From: Pelotomaculum_B sp041645005
GTDB lineage: Bacteria > Bacillota > Desulfotomaculia > Desulfotomaculales > Pelotomaculaceae
Assembly (NCBI GenBank): GCA_041645005.1
Contig: JBAZQW010000055.1
Coordinates: 1 to 11,131 of the forward strand
Length of the DNA: 11,131 nucleotides
Direction of reading: 5' to 3'
Within the stretch, counting starts at the first letter, position 1; every line of letters starts with the position of its first letter. Under the pieces are notes generated by a model. That model was not told the origin of the DNA. It saw only the letters and a program-made list of their open reading frames with translations, and made no database searches. The position numbers were made by a program, and so were the translations under genes. This document shows positions 1 through 6,967 of the stretch, one piece after another.

Positions 1-1935
1 CTGACGGCGGTGAAAGCATTGCGCTTGATCGAAGTGGAATATGAGCAATATGAGCCTATCTTAACGGCAGAGGCTGCCTTAAGAGAGGGCGCTATTGAGA
101 TACATGAAGGAACAAAAAACATAATCGCGCAGAGTGAATATCACCTGGGCGATCTGCACGAAGCCCTGGCGCAGGCGGATGAGATTTTTGAAGACGAATT
201 TAGCACGAGTACAGTGCAGCCGTGCGCCCTGGAAAACCACAGCGCCTATGCCTACATGGACGGCAGCGGCAGGATCGTGGTCTGTACCTCTACTCAGATT
301 CCCCATATTTGCCGCCGGGTAGTAGGGCAGGCACTGGGTATCCCCTGGGGCCGTGTCAGGGTGATTAAGCCCTTCGTCGGCGGCGGTTTTGGCAGCAAAC
401 AGGATGTGGTCGTGGAACCGCTCGTCGCTTTTTTAACAACTGTTGTGGGCGGCAGGCCGGTTAAACTGGCGTTCACCAGGGAGGAAACATTTGTTGCTTC
501 CCGCGTCAGGCACGCGATTTATTTCAAATTTAAAACAGGCGTAAAAAAAGATGGTGCCATCGTAGCCAGTGCTTTGAAGGCGGTGTCGGTGAACGGAGGA
601 TATGCTTCACACGGGCACGCCATTGTCGACAACAGCGGTGAAAAGTTCAGACATCTCTATGATCAGCAGGCGATCAAGTTCGAGGCGACCACTGTTTACA
701 CCAACATGCCGTCTGCGGGAGCGATGCGGGGTTATGGCATTCCCCAGGTGATGTTTGCGTTAGATTGTCATATGGAGGATATCGCCAGGGCACTGCAGAT
801 GGACCCGCTGTTGTTCCGTTTAAAAAACCTGAATAAAGAAGGTTATACAGACACGCTCCTCGGGATCGTCGCGCATACCAACGGTCTTCCGGAATGTATC
901 GCCAGGGGCAGGCAGCTGATCCGCTGGGATGAAAAGAAAGCGGTCCGGCGGCGACAAACCGGGTCAAAACGGCGGGGGTTGGGCATGGCCTGTTTTTGCT
1001 ATACCGCGGGGACCTACCCGCTGAACCTGGAAATTGCCGGCGCCAGGATTGTGATGAACCAGGACGGTTCGGTGCAGCTCCAGGTCGGGGCTGTTGAAAT
1101 GGGGCAGGGCAGCGATACTGTTTTCTCCCAGATGGCGGCTGAAACCATAGGCATCCCCGTTGATATGGTCCATCTGATCTCAGAGCAGGATACGGAAATC
1201 ACCCCTTTTGATACAGGCGCTTATGCTTCCCGCCAGACGTATATCTCAGGCATGGCGGTGAAAAAGGCGGCGGCGGAAATCAAGGATAAGGTGCTGCGGC
1301 ACTGCCGGGTCATGACGGACATCCCACCCCAGGATCTCGATATTGTGGATGCCTGGATCGTTTACCAGCATAACGGCGCAAGGATCATGCCGCTGGCCGA
1401 GGTGGCTCTTGACGGCTACTATAATCTCGCCCACGCCGCCCCGTTTACAGCGGATGTCACCAACAGCGCCGGGACTAACGCGCTGTCTTACGGGTGCACT
1501 TTTACCGAAGTTGAGGTGGATCTTGCCACCGGCAAAGTGGAAGTGCTGGAGATCTACAATGTGCATGATTCAGGCAAAATTATCAATCCTCAACTGGCTG
1601 AAGGCCAGGTTCACGGCGGTGTCAGCATGGGGTTGGGGTATGCCCTGTACGAGCAAATGATTTTTGACCCAGGGACAGGAAAACCTCTGAACAATAACTT
1701 TTTAGACTATAAATTGATAACCACCATGGACACCCCTGAAATCGGCGTGGGGTTTGTGGAAACGGATGAACCAACCGCACCCTATGGGAATAAATCCATG
1801 GGTGAACCTCCGGTTATGTCTCCCGCTCCGGCTATCAGAAATGCCATTCTCGATGCGACAGGGATAAAATTTAACGAACTGCCGATGAATCCGCACCGCT
1901 TGTTTGAGCGATTCAAAGCTGAGGGATTAATATAG
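1..1935 (+). CDS. xdhA: Xanthine dehydrogenase, molybdenum-binding subunit XdhA (5' end missing)
   Basis: Large, molybdopterin-cytosine-dinucleotide-binding subunit of a three-subunit xanthine dehydrogenase; it carries the site where purines are hydroxylated. The frame is open from base 1 and the first visible residues align inside the family, so the gene begins left of the window. 644 residues are visible against about 750 for the family; the GTG at base 10 is internal. Numbering from that GTG: the Mo-cofactor motif GGGFGSKQD is at 124-132, SAGAMRGYG at 235-243 contains the active-site Arg (R240, like bovine Arg880), MGQG is at 364-367, and GEPP at 598-601 holds the catalytic base Glu (E599, like bovine Glu1261). 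E211 sits where bovine Glu802 would be. Long stretches (YASHGHAI, EGQVHGG, the EGLI end) match E. coli XdhA as I remember it. The FAD subunit gene follows 15 bp downstream. Exact substrate (xanthine, hypoxanthine or another purine) is inferred. Confidence 0.93.
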   Translation: MTAVKALRLIEVEYEQYEPILTAEAALREGAIEIHEGTKNIIAQSEYHLGDLHEALAQADEIFEDEFSTSTVQPCALENHSAYAYMDGSGRIVVCTSTQIPHICRRVVGQALGIPWGRVRVIKPFVGGGFGSKQDVVVEPLVAFLTTVVGGRPVKLAFTREETFVASRVRHAIYFKFKTGVKKDGAIVASALKAVSVNGGYASHGHAIVDNSGEKFRHLYDQQAIKFEATTVYTNMPSAGAMRGYGIPQVMFALDCHMEDIARALQMDPLLFRLKNLNKEGYTDTLLGIVAHTNGLPECIARGRQLIRWDEKKAVRRRQTGSKRRGLGMACFCYTAGTYPLNLEIAGARIVMNQDGSVQLQVGAVEMGQGSDTVFSQMAAETIGIPVDMVHLISEQDTEITPFDTGAYASRQTYISGMAVKKAAAEIKDKVLRHCRVMTDIPPQDLDIVDAWIVYQHNGARIMPLAEVALDGYYNLAHAAPFTADVTNSAGTNALSYGCTFTEVEVDLATGKVEVLEIYNVHDSGKIINPQLAEGQVHGGVSMGLGYALYEQMIFDPGTGKPLNNNFLDYKLITTMDTPEIGVGFVETDEPTAPYGNKSMGEPPVMSPAPAIRNAILDATGIKFNELPMNPHRLFERFKAEGLI

Positions 1936-1950
1936 GGGGGCCGTGGGGAG

Positions 1951-2832
1951 ATGTACGATATTGTCAACTATGAGGAAGCCCGCAGTGTACGGGAAGCGAT
2001 CGAGTTGTTGCGGGCAAACCCCAGGGCCCGTCTGATTGCCGGCGGCAGCGATTTGCTGATCAAGATGTATAATGGAAAAATCACAGAGGCGGCGCTAATC
2101 AGCCTGCGCGGGATACCAGCCTTAAAAGAGATTAAAATGGAGGCGGACGGCACGATCAGGATCGGTTCCGGCGCTACTTTCAGCCGGATCGCCCGCCACC
2201 CGGTGATCCAGGAACATGTGCCTGTTCTGGCCGAAGCGGTAAGCAAGGTTGGCGGGCCGCAGATCCGCAATATCGGCACCATTGGCGGCAATATCTGCAA
2301 TGGCGTTACCTCGTCTGACAGCGCCTCCACGCTTTTTGCCCTGAATGCCGGGCTGCGGCTGGAAGGACCTGACGGGACCCGGGTGGTGGCCATCCAGGAT
2401 TTTTACCTGGGGCATGGCAAAGTTGACCTGCGGCATGAGGAAGTGTTGACGGACATCCTGATCACGCAGGAAAACTACCAGGGGTTTGGCGGCCACTACA
2501 TCAAGTTTGCCATGCGCAATGCGATGGATATTGCCACACTGGGCTGTGTGGCGGTCTGTAAAATAAAAGATCAGCAAGTGATTGCCGATTTCAGGCTGGC
2601 CCTGGGGGTGGCTGCGCCCACCCCGCTGCGCTGCCTGCGGACGGAAGAAACTGTCAGGGGCAGGGTTTTCAGCGAAGAGCTTTTGCTGGAAGCGGGCAGA
2701 ACTGCCGTCACCGAAGTTAACCCGAGGACTTCCTGGCGCGCGACGAGAGAATTCAGACTGCAATTGGTGGAGGAATTGAGTAAAAGAGCGTTCAGACAGG
2801 CCTTTATCAATGCCGGAGGTGTGTTGTCATGA
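1951..2832 (+). CDS. xdhB: Xanthine dehydrogenase, FAD-binding subunit XdhB
   Basis: Medium subunit of the molybdenum hydroxylase. It binds FAD and passes electrons from the iron-sulfur clusters to NAD+ or another acceptor. The 293-residue length is almost the same as E. coli XdhB (about 292). FAD pyrophosphate-binding signatures are visible: LIAGGSDLL at residues 28-36 and TIGGNICNG at 110-118, followed by SDSAS at 122-126. The conserved KFAMRNAMDIATLGC stretch and GVAAPTPLRC are typical of the CoxM/XdhB family. The ATG at 1951 is preceded by GGGGAG/GGGGGG purine runs, although the nearest is very close to the start. The stop overlaps the xdhC start in an ATGA, so the two are very probably translationally coupled and the three genes form one operon. 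Confidence 0.94.
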   Translation: MYDIVNYEEARSVREAIELLRANPRARLIAGGSDLLIKMYNGKITEAALISLRGIPALKEIKMEADGTIRIGSGATFSRIARHPVIQEHVPVLAEAVSKVGGPQIRNIGTIGGNICNGVTSSDSASTLFALNAGLRLEGPDGTRVVAIQDFYLGHGKVDLRHEEVLTDILITQENYQGFGGHYIKFAMRNAMDIATLGCVAVCKIKDQQVIADFRLALGVAAPTPLRCLRTEETVRGRVFSEELLLEAGRTAVTEVNPRTSWRATREFRLQLVEELSKRAFRQAFINAGGVLS

Positions 2833-3293
2833 TAGCAAAAAAAATCAGCTGCTCTGTGAACGGCCGGAAAGTCGCACTCGAAGTTGATGTTCGGGCGTCG
2901 CTGCTTGATATTTTACGAGACAGCCTGCACCTGACCGGGGTTAAAAAAGGATGTTCCGTGGGTGAGTGCGGCGCCTGCACCGTGCTCATCGACGGCGAAC
3001 CGTATGATTCCTGCATTTACCTGGCCGTCTGGGCGGACGGCAAGGACATCAATACCATTGAGGGTGAGTACAAAGAGGGTAAGCTGTCGAAAGTACAGCA
3101 GGCATTTGTGGATGAAGGCGCGGTGCAGTGCGGCTTCTGTACCCCCGGCTTCATTATGTCGACCACAGCTATGGCGCAAAGCGGCAGGAAATTTACCAGG
3201 GAAGAGATTAAAAGAGAATTGTCAGGCCACATGTGCCGCTGTACCGGGTACCAGAATATCATTAAAGCGGCACAAAAAGCTCTGGAAGATTAG
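2829..3293 (+). CDS. xdhC: Xanthine dehydrogenase, [2Fe-2S] subunit XdhC
   Basis: Small iron-sulfur subunit that carries two [2Fe-2S] clusters linking the Mo site to FAD. The 154-residue protein has the full cysteine set: a plant-ferredoxin-type cluster from C42, C47, C50 and C62, and the C-terminal four-helix-bundle cluster from C101, C104, C136 and C138 (CGFCTPG and MCRCTGYQ). No cluster ligand is missing. The start is well supported: GGAGGT at 2815-2820 lies 8 bases upstream and the ATG overlaps the xdhB stop by 4 bp. Similarity to E. coli XdhC (about 159 residues) runs through the whole length. Gene order Mo-FAD-FeS is the E. coli xdhABC order. No cofactor-insertion factor follows; a repeat element begins a few bases after the stop. 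Here XdhC means the E. coli FeS subunit, not the Rhodobacter maturation factor of the same name. Confidence 0.94.
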   Translation: MIAKKISCSVNGRKVALEVDVRASLLDILRDSLHLTGVKKGCSVGECGACTVLIDGEPYDSCIYLAVWADGKDINTIEGEYKEGKLSKVQQAFVDEGAVQCGFCTPGFIMSTTAMAQSGRKFTREEIKRELSGHMCRCTGYQNIIKAAQKALED

Positions 3294-3299
3294 CTCGGG

Positions 3300-3381
3300 G
3301 GGCAAACGCGGGCAAACGTGGGCAAACGGGGACGGTTCTTGACTTGCCTGGAGGCAAGTCAAGAACCGTCCCCGTTTGCCC
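3300..3381. repeat. Long perfect inverted repeat with tandem 10-bp units (REP-like element)
   Basis: Arms of 29 bp at 3320-3348 and 3353-3381 are perfect reverse complements around a 4-base TGGA loop. The left arm begins with the third of three tandem 10-bp units (3300-3309, 3310-3319, 3320-3329) that share GGGCAAACG and differ in the last base. The arm contains GGGGACGGT at 3328-3336, also found in the palindrome at 5572-5598. It lies between the xdhC stop and the galE promoter. A hairpin this long could block transcription or protect mRNA ends, but there is no following T-run, so it is not a classical terminator. It is more likely a dispersed palindromic (REP/MITE-like) element. Confidence 0.9.
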
Positions 3382-3401
3382 GCCCGGATTTTATATTAAT
3401 A

Positions 3402-3410
3402 TGATATAAT
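3402..3410 (+). promoter_or_regulatory. Extended -10 promoter for galE
   Basis: TGATATAAT gives a perfect TATAAT hexamer (3405-3410) with the TGn extension. No good -35 hexamer lies 16-18 bp upstream, where the end of the palindrome sits; this fits an extended -10 promoter. It would place transcription start near 3417, leaving a short leader before galE. Confidence 0.5.
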
Positions 3411-3442
3411 TGGAATACTTAAAAACCGGGAAGGTGAGGAGA

Positions 3443-4441
3443 ATGAATATACTGGTCACCGGAGGAGCCGGCTACATCGGCAGTCATACCGTCCGGGAAC
3501 TGGTTACCAGAGAGCACCGGGTGATAGTGCTGGACAACCTCTCCAGGGGCCACAGGGCGGCAGTCGGTGGGGCTCTGCTGGTGCGCGGGGATACCAGTGA
3601 TACACGATTGATGGAAGAGCTTTTTAAAAAGCATAAAATCGAGGCGGTAATGCACTTTGCCGCCAGCAGCCAGGTGGGTGAGTCGGTCCGCCACCCGTCC
3701 GGGTACTACCACAATAACGTGGTAAAGGGGTTGGCCCTCCTGGATGCCATGGTGCAAGCGGGTGTACCATACCTGGTATTTTCTTCAACCGCGGCTGTTT
3801 ACGGCGAGCCGAAGGAAGTCCCGATTACCGAGGAGCACCCAGCCTTGCCCACCAACCCTTACGGGGCGACGAAACTGGCCCTGGAGAGCGCTATGCGCTG
3901 GTACAGCGACGCCTACGGCCTGCGGTTCACCTCTCTGCGCTATTTTAACGCCGCTGGCGCCGACCCGGCGGGAGACATCGGCGAGGATCATGACCCGGAA
4001 ACTCACCTGATCCCGCTGGCGTTGCGGGTCGCTCTCGGAATACTGCCACACCTGGAAATATTCGGCGATGATTACCCAACACCGGACGGTACCTGCATCA
4101 GGGATTATGTCCACGTAAACGACCTTGCCGCGGCCCATGTCCTTGCCCTTGACAAAATGGCCTCGGGAGGCCCGTCAACTGTTTACAACCTGGGCAACGG
4201 CAGCGGTTATTCGGTTTTAGAGGTAATCAAGGCCGCCGGAGAGGTCACAGCAAAGCCGGTCAAAGTGAAGTTTGGGGCGCGCAGACCGGGCGACCCGGCT
4301 GTTCTGGTGGCTGGTTCCCAAAAGATAAAGGATGAGCTTGGCTGGGAGCCGCGCTTTGTAGATCTGCGCTCTATCGTTGATACGGCCTGGCGGTGGCACC
4401 ACAGCCACCTCGCGGGATATGAAGATAGAAATGAACACTGA
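3443..4441 (+). CDS. galE: UDP-glucose 4-epimerase GalE
   Basis: Interconverts UDP-glucose and UDP-galactose (some members also the N-acetyl forms), supplying sugar nucleotides for envelope polysaccharide. It is an extended short-chain dehydrogenase with bound NAD. The 332-residue product begins with the Rossmann motif TGGAGYIGSH (residues 6-15), then HFAASSQVGES (71-81), FSSTAAVYGEP (113-123; T116 in the place of the catalytic Ser), and the YxxxK pair Y140/K144. RYFNAAGA and the C-terminal RRPGDPA and LGW motifs are also typical of GalE. The frame is open upstream to a TTG at 3410, but that TTG overlaps the -10 box; the ATG at 3443 has AGGTGA (3432-3437) 5 bases upstream and gives the normal N-terminus. 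The 3' end overlaps the next gene. Substrate range cannot be read from the sequence. Confidence 0.93.
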   Translation: MNILVTGGAGYIGSHTVRELVTREHRVIVLDNLSRGHRAAVGGALLVRGDTSDTRLMEELFKKHKIEAVMHFAASSQVGESVRHPSGYYHNNVVKGLALLDAMVQAGVPYLVFSSTAAVYGEPKEVPITEEHPALPTNPYGATKLALESAMRWYSDAYGLRFTSLRYFNAAGADPAGDIGEDHDPETHLIPLALRVALGILPHLEIFGDDYPTPDGTCIRDYVHVNDLAAAHVLALDKMASGGPSTVYNLGNGSGYSVLEVIKAAGEVTAKPVKVKFGARRPGDPAVLVAGSQKIKDELGWEPRFVDLRSIVDTAWRWHHSHLAGYEDRNEH

Positions 4442-5561
4442 GAGTTTTTTTTTGGTTTTAATTTTGCTGATGCTTTCGTTAGGGACAGGCAGCCGGGCGG
4501 GCGGAGAGGGAAACCCCGCAGCCTCTTCACTGGAGGAGCGGGAAAAGGATCTGGCCAGGCAGACTGAACTGGGTGAGCGTGAAAAGGAACTAACTAATGA
4601 ACTACTGACCTGGGATGTTAAGATCGAGTCCGCCCGGCAGGAGCAGGAAAGGTTGCGGCGGGAGATCCCGGTATTAGAAAGTTCCCTGTCCGGCGCCGAG
4701 GTGGAGCTGGCCGCTGGCCGCGCGCGCCTGGCAGAAGGCTATGAGTGGCTGGGACATTGGGTAAATAACCTGTACCGCCATGGGCCTGCGGTTTACCTTG
4801 AGGTGCTGGTAGGTGCTTCAAACTTCAACCAGTTTGTTGAAAGGGCCGAGAAGGTTAAAATTATTATCGCGGCCCAGGTGAAAATACTGGAAGAAGTCCG
4901 TAATCTGGCTGACCTGGTACAGGATCAGGTTAACGCTATCAAACAGGCTCGCGATGAATTGACCGCCAAAAATGAAGCGCTCTCAGCTCAGATCAAAGAA
5001 ATGGAAGCGGCGAAAACAGGCCGGGAACAATTTCTTACTGAACTCAGGCAGCAGTCCGCAGGCCTCACGGAAAGGGTTATACTGGCGGAAAAGTACTGGT
5101 ACCATTCTTTAAACTCCCTCCAATATCTTCTAGCCCACCTGGAATCTTTCCCCTGGAATAGTTTGGCGCCGGAAAATATTGCTTTGACCGGCAGGGGCCT
5201 TCGCCTCGCTTATAGCGATCAGGAAATTAACAGGAAATTATCTGAGACAGATGATGCTAACCTGGCGGCGCTCTCAGTGCGCAGTTACCCGGATCGGTTC
5301 TCAATTTCAGGTGCTGCTGCCGCCTCAGGCGGGCTGGACTTTAATCTGAGCGGTAATTTTTTGCTGGCCGGGCAGGGAAAGGTGCGCTTTCAGCCAACCA
5401 GTCTGATCCTGGCCGGGGCGCCGGTAAGCGGGGAAGTGCTTGGCTTTGTTTCTTCAGAAAGCGGGATGGCCCTGGATTTCGGGGGCGCCCTGCCAGGCCA
5501 CACTTTAACTGAAGTTCTGGTTGAAGAGGGCCAACTGGTTATCTGGCTGTCACCGGATTAG
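4419..5561 (+). CDS. Exported coiled-coil protein, PcsB/CwlO-like N-terminal part, unidentified C-terminal domain
   Basis: Function not recognised. From ATG 4419 (380 residues) the N-terminus is short and polar, followed by a hydrophobic stretch at about 10-22 (FFLVLILLMLSLG) and a small-residue region that could be a signal-peptide cleavage site or an anchor. Residues about 37-110 and 140-225 are charged, heptad-like coiled coils. Between them LYRHGPAVYLEVLVGASNF (118-136) resembles the hinge of PcsB/CwlO/EnvC-type murein-hydrolase activators. No M23, NlpC or CHAP peptidase domain follows. Instead, residues about 290-378 look beta-rich (alternating hydrophobics, VRFQPTSLILAG, LPGHTLTEVLVEEG), faintly like lipid-binding DUF2993/DUF2140 (TULIP-like) domains; this is only a resemblance. 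The start is uncertain: ATG 4419 or ATG 4431 both overlap the galE stop and neither has a strong ribosome site, so coupling to galE is likely. A run of nine T lies at 4445-4453. Confidence 0.75.
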   Translation: MKIEMNTESFFLVLILLMLSLGTGSRAGGEGNPAASSLEEREKDLARQTELGEREKELTNELLTWDVKIESARQEQERLRREIPVLESSLSGAEVELAAGRARLAEGYEWLGHWVNNLYRHGPAVYLEVLVGASNFNQFVERAEKVKIIIAAQVKILEEVRNLADLVQDQVNAIKQARDELTAKNEALSAQIKEMEAAKTGREQFLTELRQQSAGLTERVILAEKYWYHSLNSLQYLLAHLESFPWNSLAPENIALTGRGLRLAYSDQEINRKLSETDDANLAALSVRSYPDRFSISGAAAASGGLDFNLSGNFLLAGQGKVRFQPTSLILAGAPVSGEVLGFVSSESGMALDFGGALPGHTLTEVLVEEGQLVIWLSPD

Positions 5562-5571
5562 GGTCATCTAG

Positions 5572-5598
5572 GAAGCAAGGGGACGGTCCCCTTGCTTC
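5572..5598. repeat. GGGGACGGT palindrome between convergent genes
   Basis: Arms of 13 bp at 5572-5584 and 5586-5598 are perfect reverse complements around a single central base (5585). It contains the same GGGGACGGT (5579-5587) as the long inverted repeat at 3320-3381, with different outer arm sequence. It lies 10 bp after the stop of the coiled-coil gene and may act as a transcription barrier, although no T-run follows. Confidence 0.85.
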
Positions 5599-5684
5599 GG
5601 CGCTGATGCGCCTTGTTCGATTGAAATCGAACCTACACTGCTGATTTACATCATCTGGTGCTGCGTTAGCAGCATGGGGGTCTA
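5599..5684. repeat. Cluster of three small hairpins, last one a copy of the 6889-6917 repeat
   Basis: Three inverted repeats follow directly on the palindrome: 5-bp arms at 5599-5603/5608-5612 (loop TGAT), 8-bp arms at 5615-5622/5625-5632 (two-base loop), and 6-bp arms at 5659-5664/5669-5674 (loop GTTA). The last lies in a 29-base segment, 5656-5684, that resembles 6889-6917 on the other side of the permease gene and runs into the permease stop codon. The region separates two convergent genes and may act as a two-way RNA 3' end, but no U-tract is present. Confidence 0.7.
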
Positions 5685-6791
5685 ATCATCATTGTCCGGA
5701 TCTTCATATACCAAGGGTTGGATCTCGTCCTGGAAGATCCAGGCGAACGCTTTAGCCTTTAACAGGGCGTTGTATGTAATTAAGGTGAAGGGGCCCAGAA
5801 TAAATCCGTACACGCCTATTAGTTCATAGCCGGCATAGAGGGAGACCAGCACACTCAAGGGGGCGATCCCCATATTTTGCCCGAGGATCTTGGGCTCCAG
5901 GGAATGCTTGATGACTACCACTACGGCAAAAAGGATCAGCAGCCACAAGGCCAGGAAGTTGTTGCCCATCATCAGGTGAAAAATAATTAGCGGGATGAAG
6001 ACCACGCCCACACCCAGGACCGGAACCGGGCTGAAGAGGCCCCCCAGCAGGGAGATGGTCACGATATAATCGGTTTTGAGGAAAAGCAGGCCCACCATGA
6101 TGATCAGGGCTGAAATAACGGAGAGAATTATCTGGGCTTTGATGAAACCGATGCTGGCCCAGTAAAGGTGGTCGGACATTATTCTCAGTTTGCTGTGAAA
6201 TTCATAGGGGATTAGTGATGCTATCTGTTTTTTTATTTTGACCAGGTCTTTGCTTAGAAAGAAAGTGGCGATGAGCATGATGACCACAATCAGCAGCAGG
6301 GTTGGCAGGGTGGTGATAGATGCCAGTATTTCCCTTACCAGCAGCGAGATCTTGTCGGAAAGAATTGCGGTAAGGTTTTCAATGTTTTTATTAAATTGGC
6401 CGGCGAACTCGGGCGGGAGTGCCTCGGTTACGGACTGAAGTTTTTCAGCAAGCAAAAGAGACTGGGTTTCGATGATGCGTGTGATATGAGGTAAGTTGGC
6501 CAAAAAACTCGACAGTTCCACAATCAGTGTTAGGATGGCAAGCCAGATGACCACGGTTAAAATGCCCAGGGTGACAAGCATGGCCATACCTGTGGCCGCT
6601 ACCCGGGACATTTTAAATCTTAAAAAAAGATTGACTACCGGGTCTATCGCTACAGCCAGTATTAAACCAAGGACAAAGGGAAGGAAATATGGTATCACCA
6701 GTTTGAAAGCAACAGCCGCAATGATCAGGGTTGCCGCCAGAATAGCCACGTTGATGATCATATTCCAGTGTTTCTTATAAAAATCCCTCAT
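5682..6791 (-). CDS. ytvI: AI-2E family membrane permease, YtvI-like
   Basis: Polytopic inner-membrane protein of the AI-2E exporter/PerM family, 369 residues, close in length to the sporulation membrane protein YtvI. Hydrophobic segments lie at about 11-29, 31-56, 67-93, 162-180, 217-238, 242-275, 277-296 and 306-342. The soluble region at about 95-160 between the early and later membrane segments is a family feature. Conserved signatures are PVPVLG (255-260), EPKILG (299-304) and the glycine-rich GVYGFILGP near 326-334. The YtvI assignment rests on the C-terminal pattern and length; the transported substrate is unknown even for known members. The ATG at 6791-6789 has only a distant AAGGGG. 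The upstream minus-strand gene ends 176 bp away with a terminator between, so this gene probably has its own promoter in the AT-rich stretch 6792-6888. The C-terminus is acidic (EDPDNDD). Confidence 0.8.
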   Translation of the reverse strand: MRDFYKKHWNMIINVAILAATLIIAAVAFKLVIPYFLPFVLGLILAVAIDPVVNLFLRFKMSRVAATGMAMLVTLGILTVVIWLAILTLIVELSSFLANLPHITRIIETQSLLLAEKLQSVTEALPPEFAGQFNKNIENLTAILSDKISLLVREILASITTLPTLLLIVVIMLIATFFLSKDLVKIKKQIASLIPYEFHSKLRIMSDHLYWASIGFIKAQIILSVISALIIMVGLLFLKTDYIVTISLLGGLFSPVPVLGVGVVFIPLIIFHLMMGNNFLALWLLILFAVVVVIKHSLEPKILGQNMGIAPLSVLVSLYAGYELIGVYGFILGPFTLITYNALLKAKAFAWIFQDEIQPLVYEDPDNDD

Positions 6792-6824
6792 TTTTTCTAT
6801 TGCCCCTTAAAATATTTTATTTCA

Positions 6825-6836
6825 ATCCATATGGAT
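6825..6836. promoter_or_regulatory. 12-bp perfect palindrome upstream of the permease gene
   Basis: ATCCATATGGAT is its own reverse complement and lies 34 bp upstream of the permease start codon, in AT-rich DNA where its promoter should be. It could be an operator half-site pair, but the sequence alone does not identify a regulator, and a 12-bp palindrome in AT-rich DNA can be chance. Confidence 0.3.
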
Positions 6837-6888
6837 ATTATGTTGCAGATTGAAAAAATCCTTTAATTAAGTGAAATATTCTATATTT

Positions 6889-6917
6889 TGGTGTCGCATT
6901 AGCGGCATTGGTGTCTG
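6889..6917. repeat. Diverged copy of the 5656-5684 hairpin repeat
   Basis: This 29-base segment matches 5656-5684 at 22 of 29 positions, in the same orientation. Its core pairs 6892-6897 with 6902-6907 around an ATTA loop. Relative to the other copy, one pair changes from T-A to C-G and one from C-G to a T-G wobble, so the stem is kept. The two copies bracket the permease gene. Confidence 0.6.
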
Positions 6918-6931
6918 ACCACTAAACAGAA

Positions 6932-6961
6932 ATGGGGCTGGCCTTTTCAGGTCAGCCCCAT
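6932..6961 (-). terminator. Rho-independent terminator of the nitronate monooxygenase-like gene
   Basis: Arms at 6932-6943 and 6950-6961 form a 12-bp GC-rich stem (GGGGCTG core, one G-T pair) with a 6-base loop. Read on the minus strand it begins 7 bases after the stop codon at 6968 and is followed by ATTTCTGTTT, an imperfect T-rich tail. It would separate this gene from the permease gene downstream. Confidence 0.75.
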
Positions 6962-6967
6962 AGATAT

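Noticed and set aside
10..12. GTG at base 10 as the true start of xdhA
   Set aside because: The frame is open from base 1, the residues before and after it align inside the family, and about 110 N-terminal residues would be missing.
2122..2763. A 213-codon minus-strand open frame opposite xdhB
   Set aside because: It lies wholly inside the well-supported xdhB gene and its product has no recognisable motif; a shadow of GC-rich coding bias.
3300..3329. CRISPR array start
   Set aside because: The three 10-bp units are directly abutting with no spacers.
3320..3381. The long hairpin as a Rho-independent terminator for xdhABC
   Set aside because: No T-run follows either arm; the arms are far longer than usual and share a core with another palindrome.
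3410..3442. TTG at 3410 as the galE start
   Set aside because: It overlaps the -10 box, has no ribosome site, and adds 11 residues before the standard GalE N-terminus; ATG 3443 has AGGTGA 5 bases upstream.
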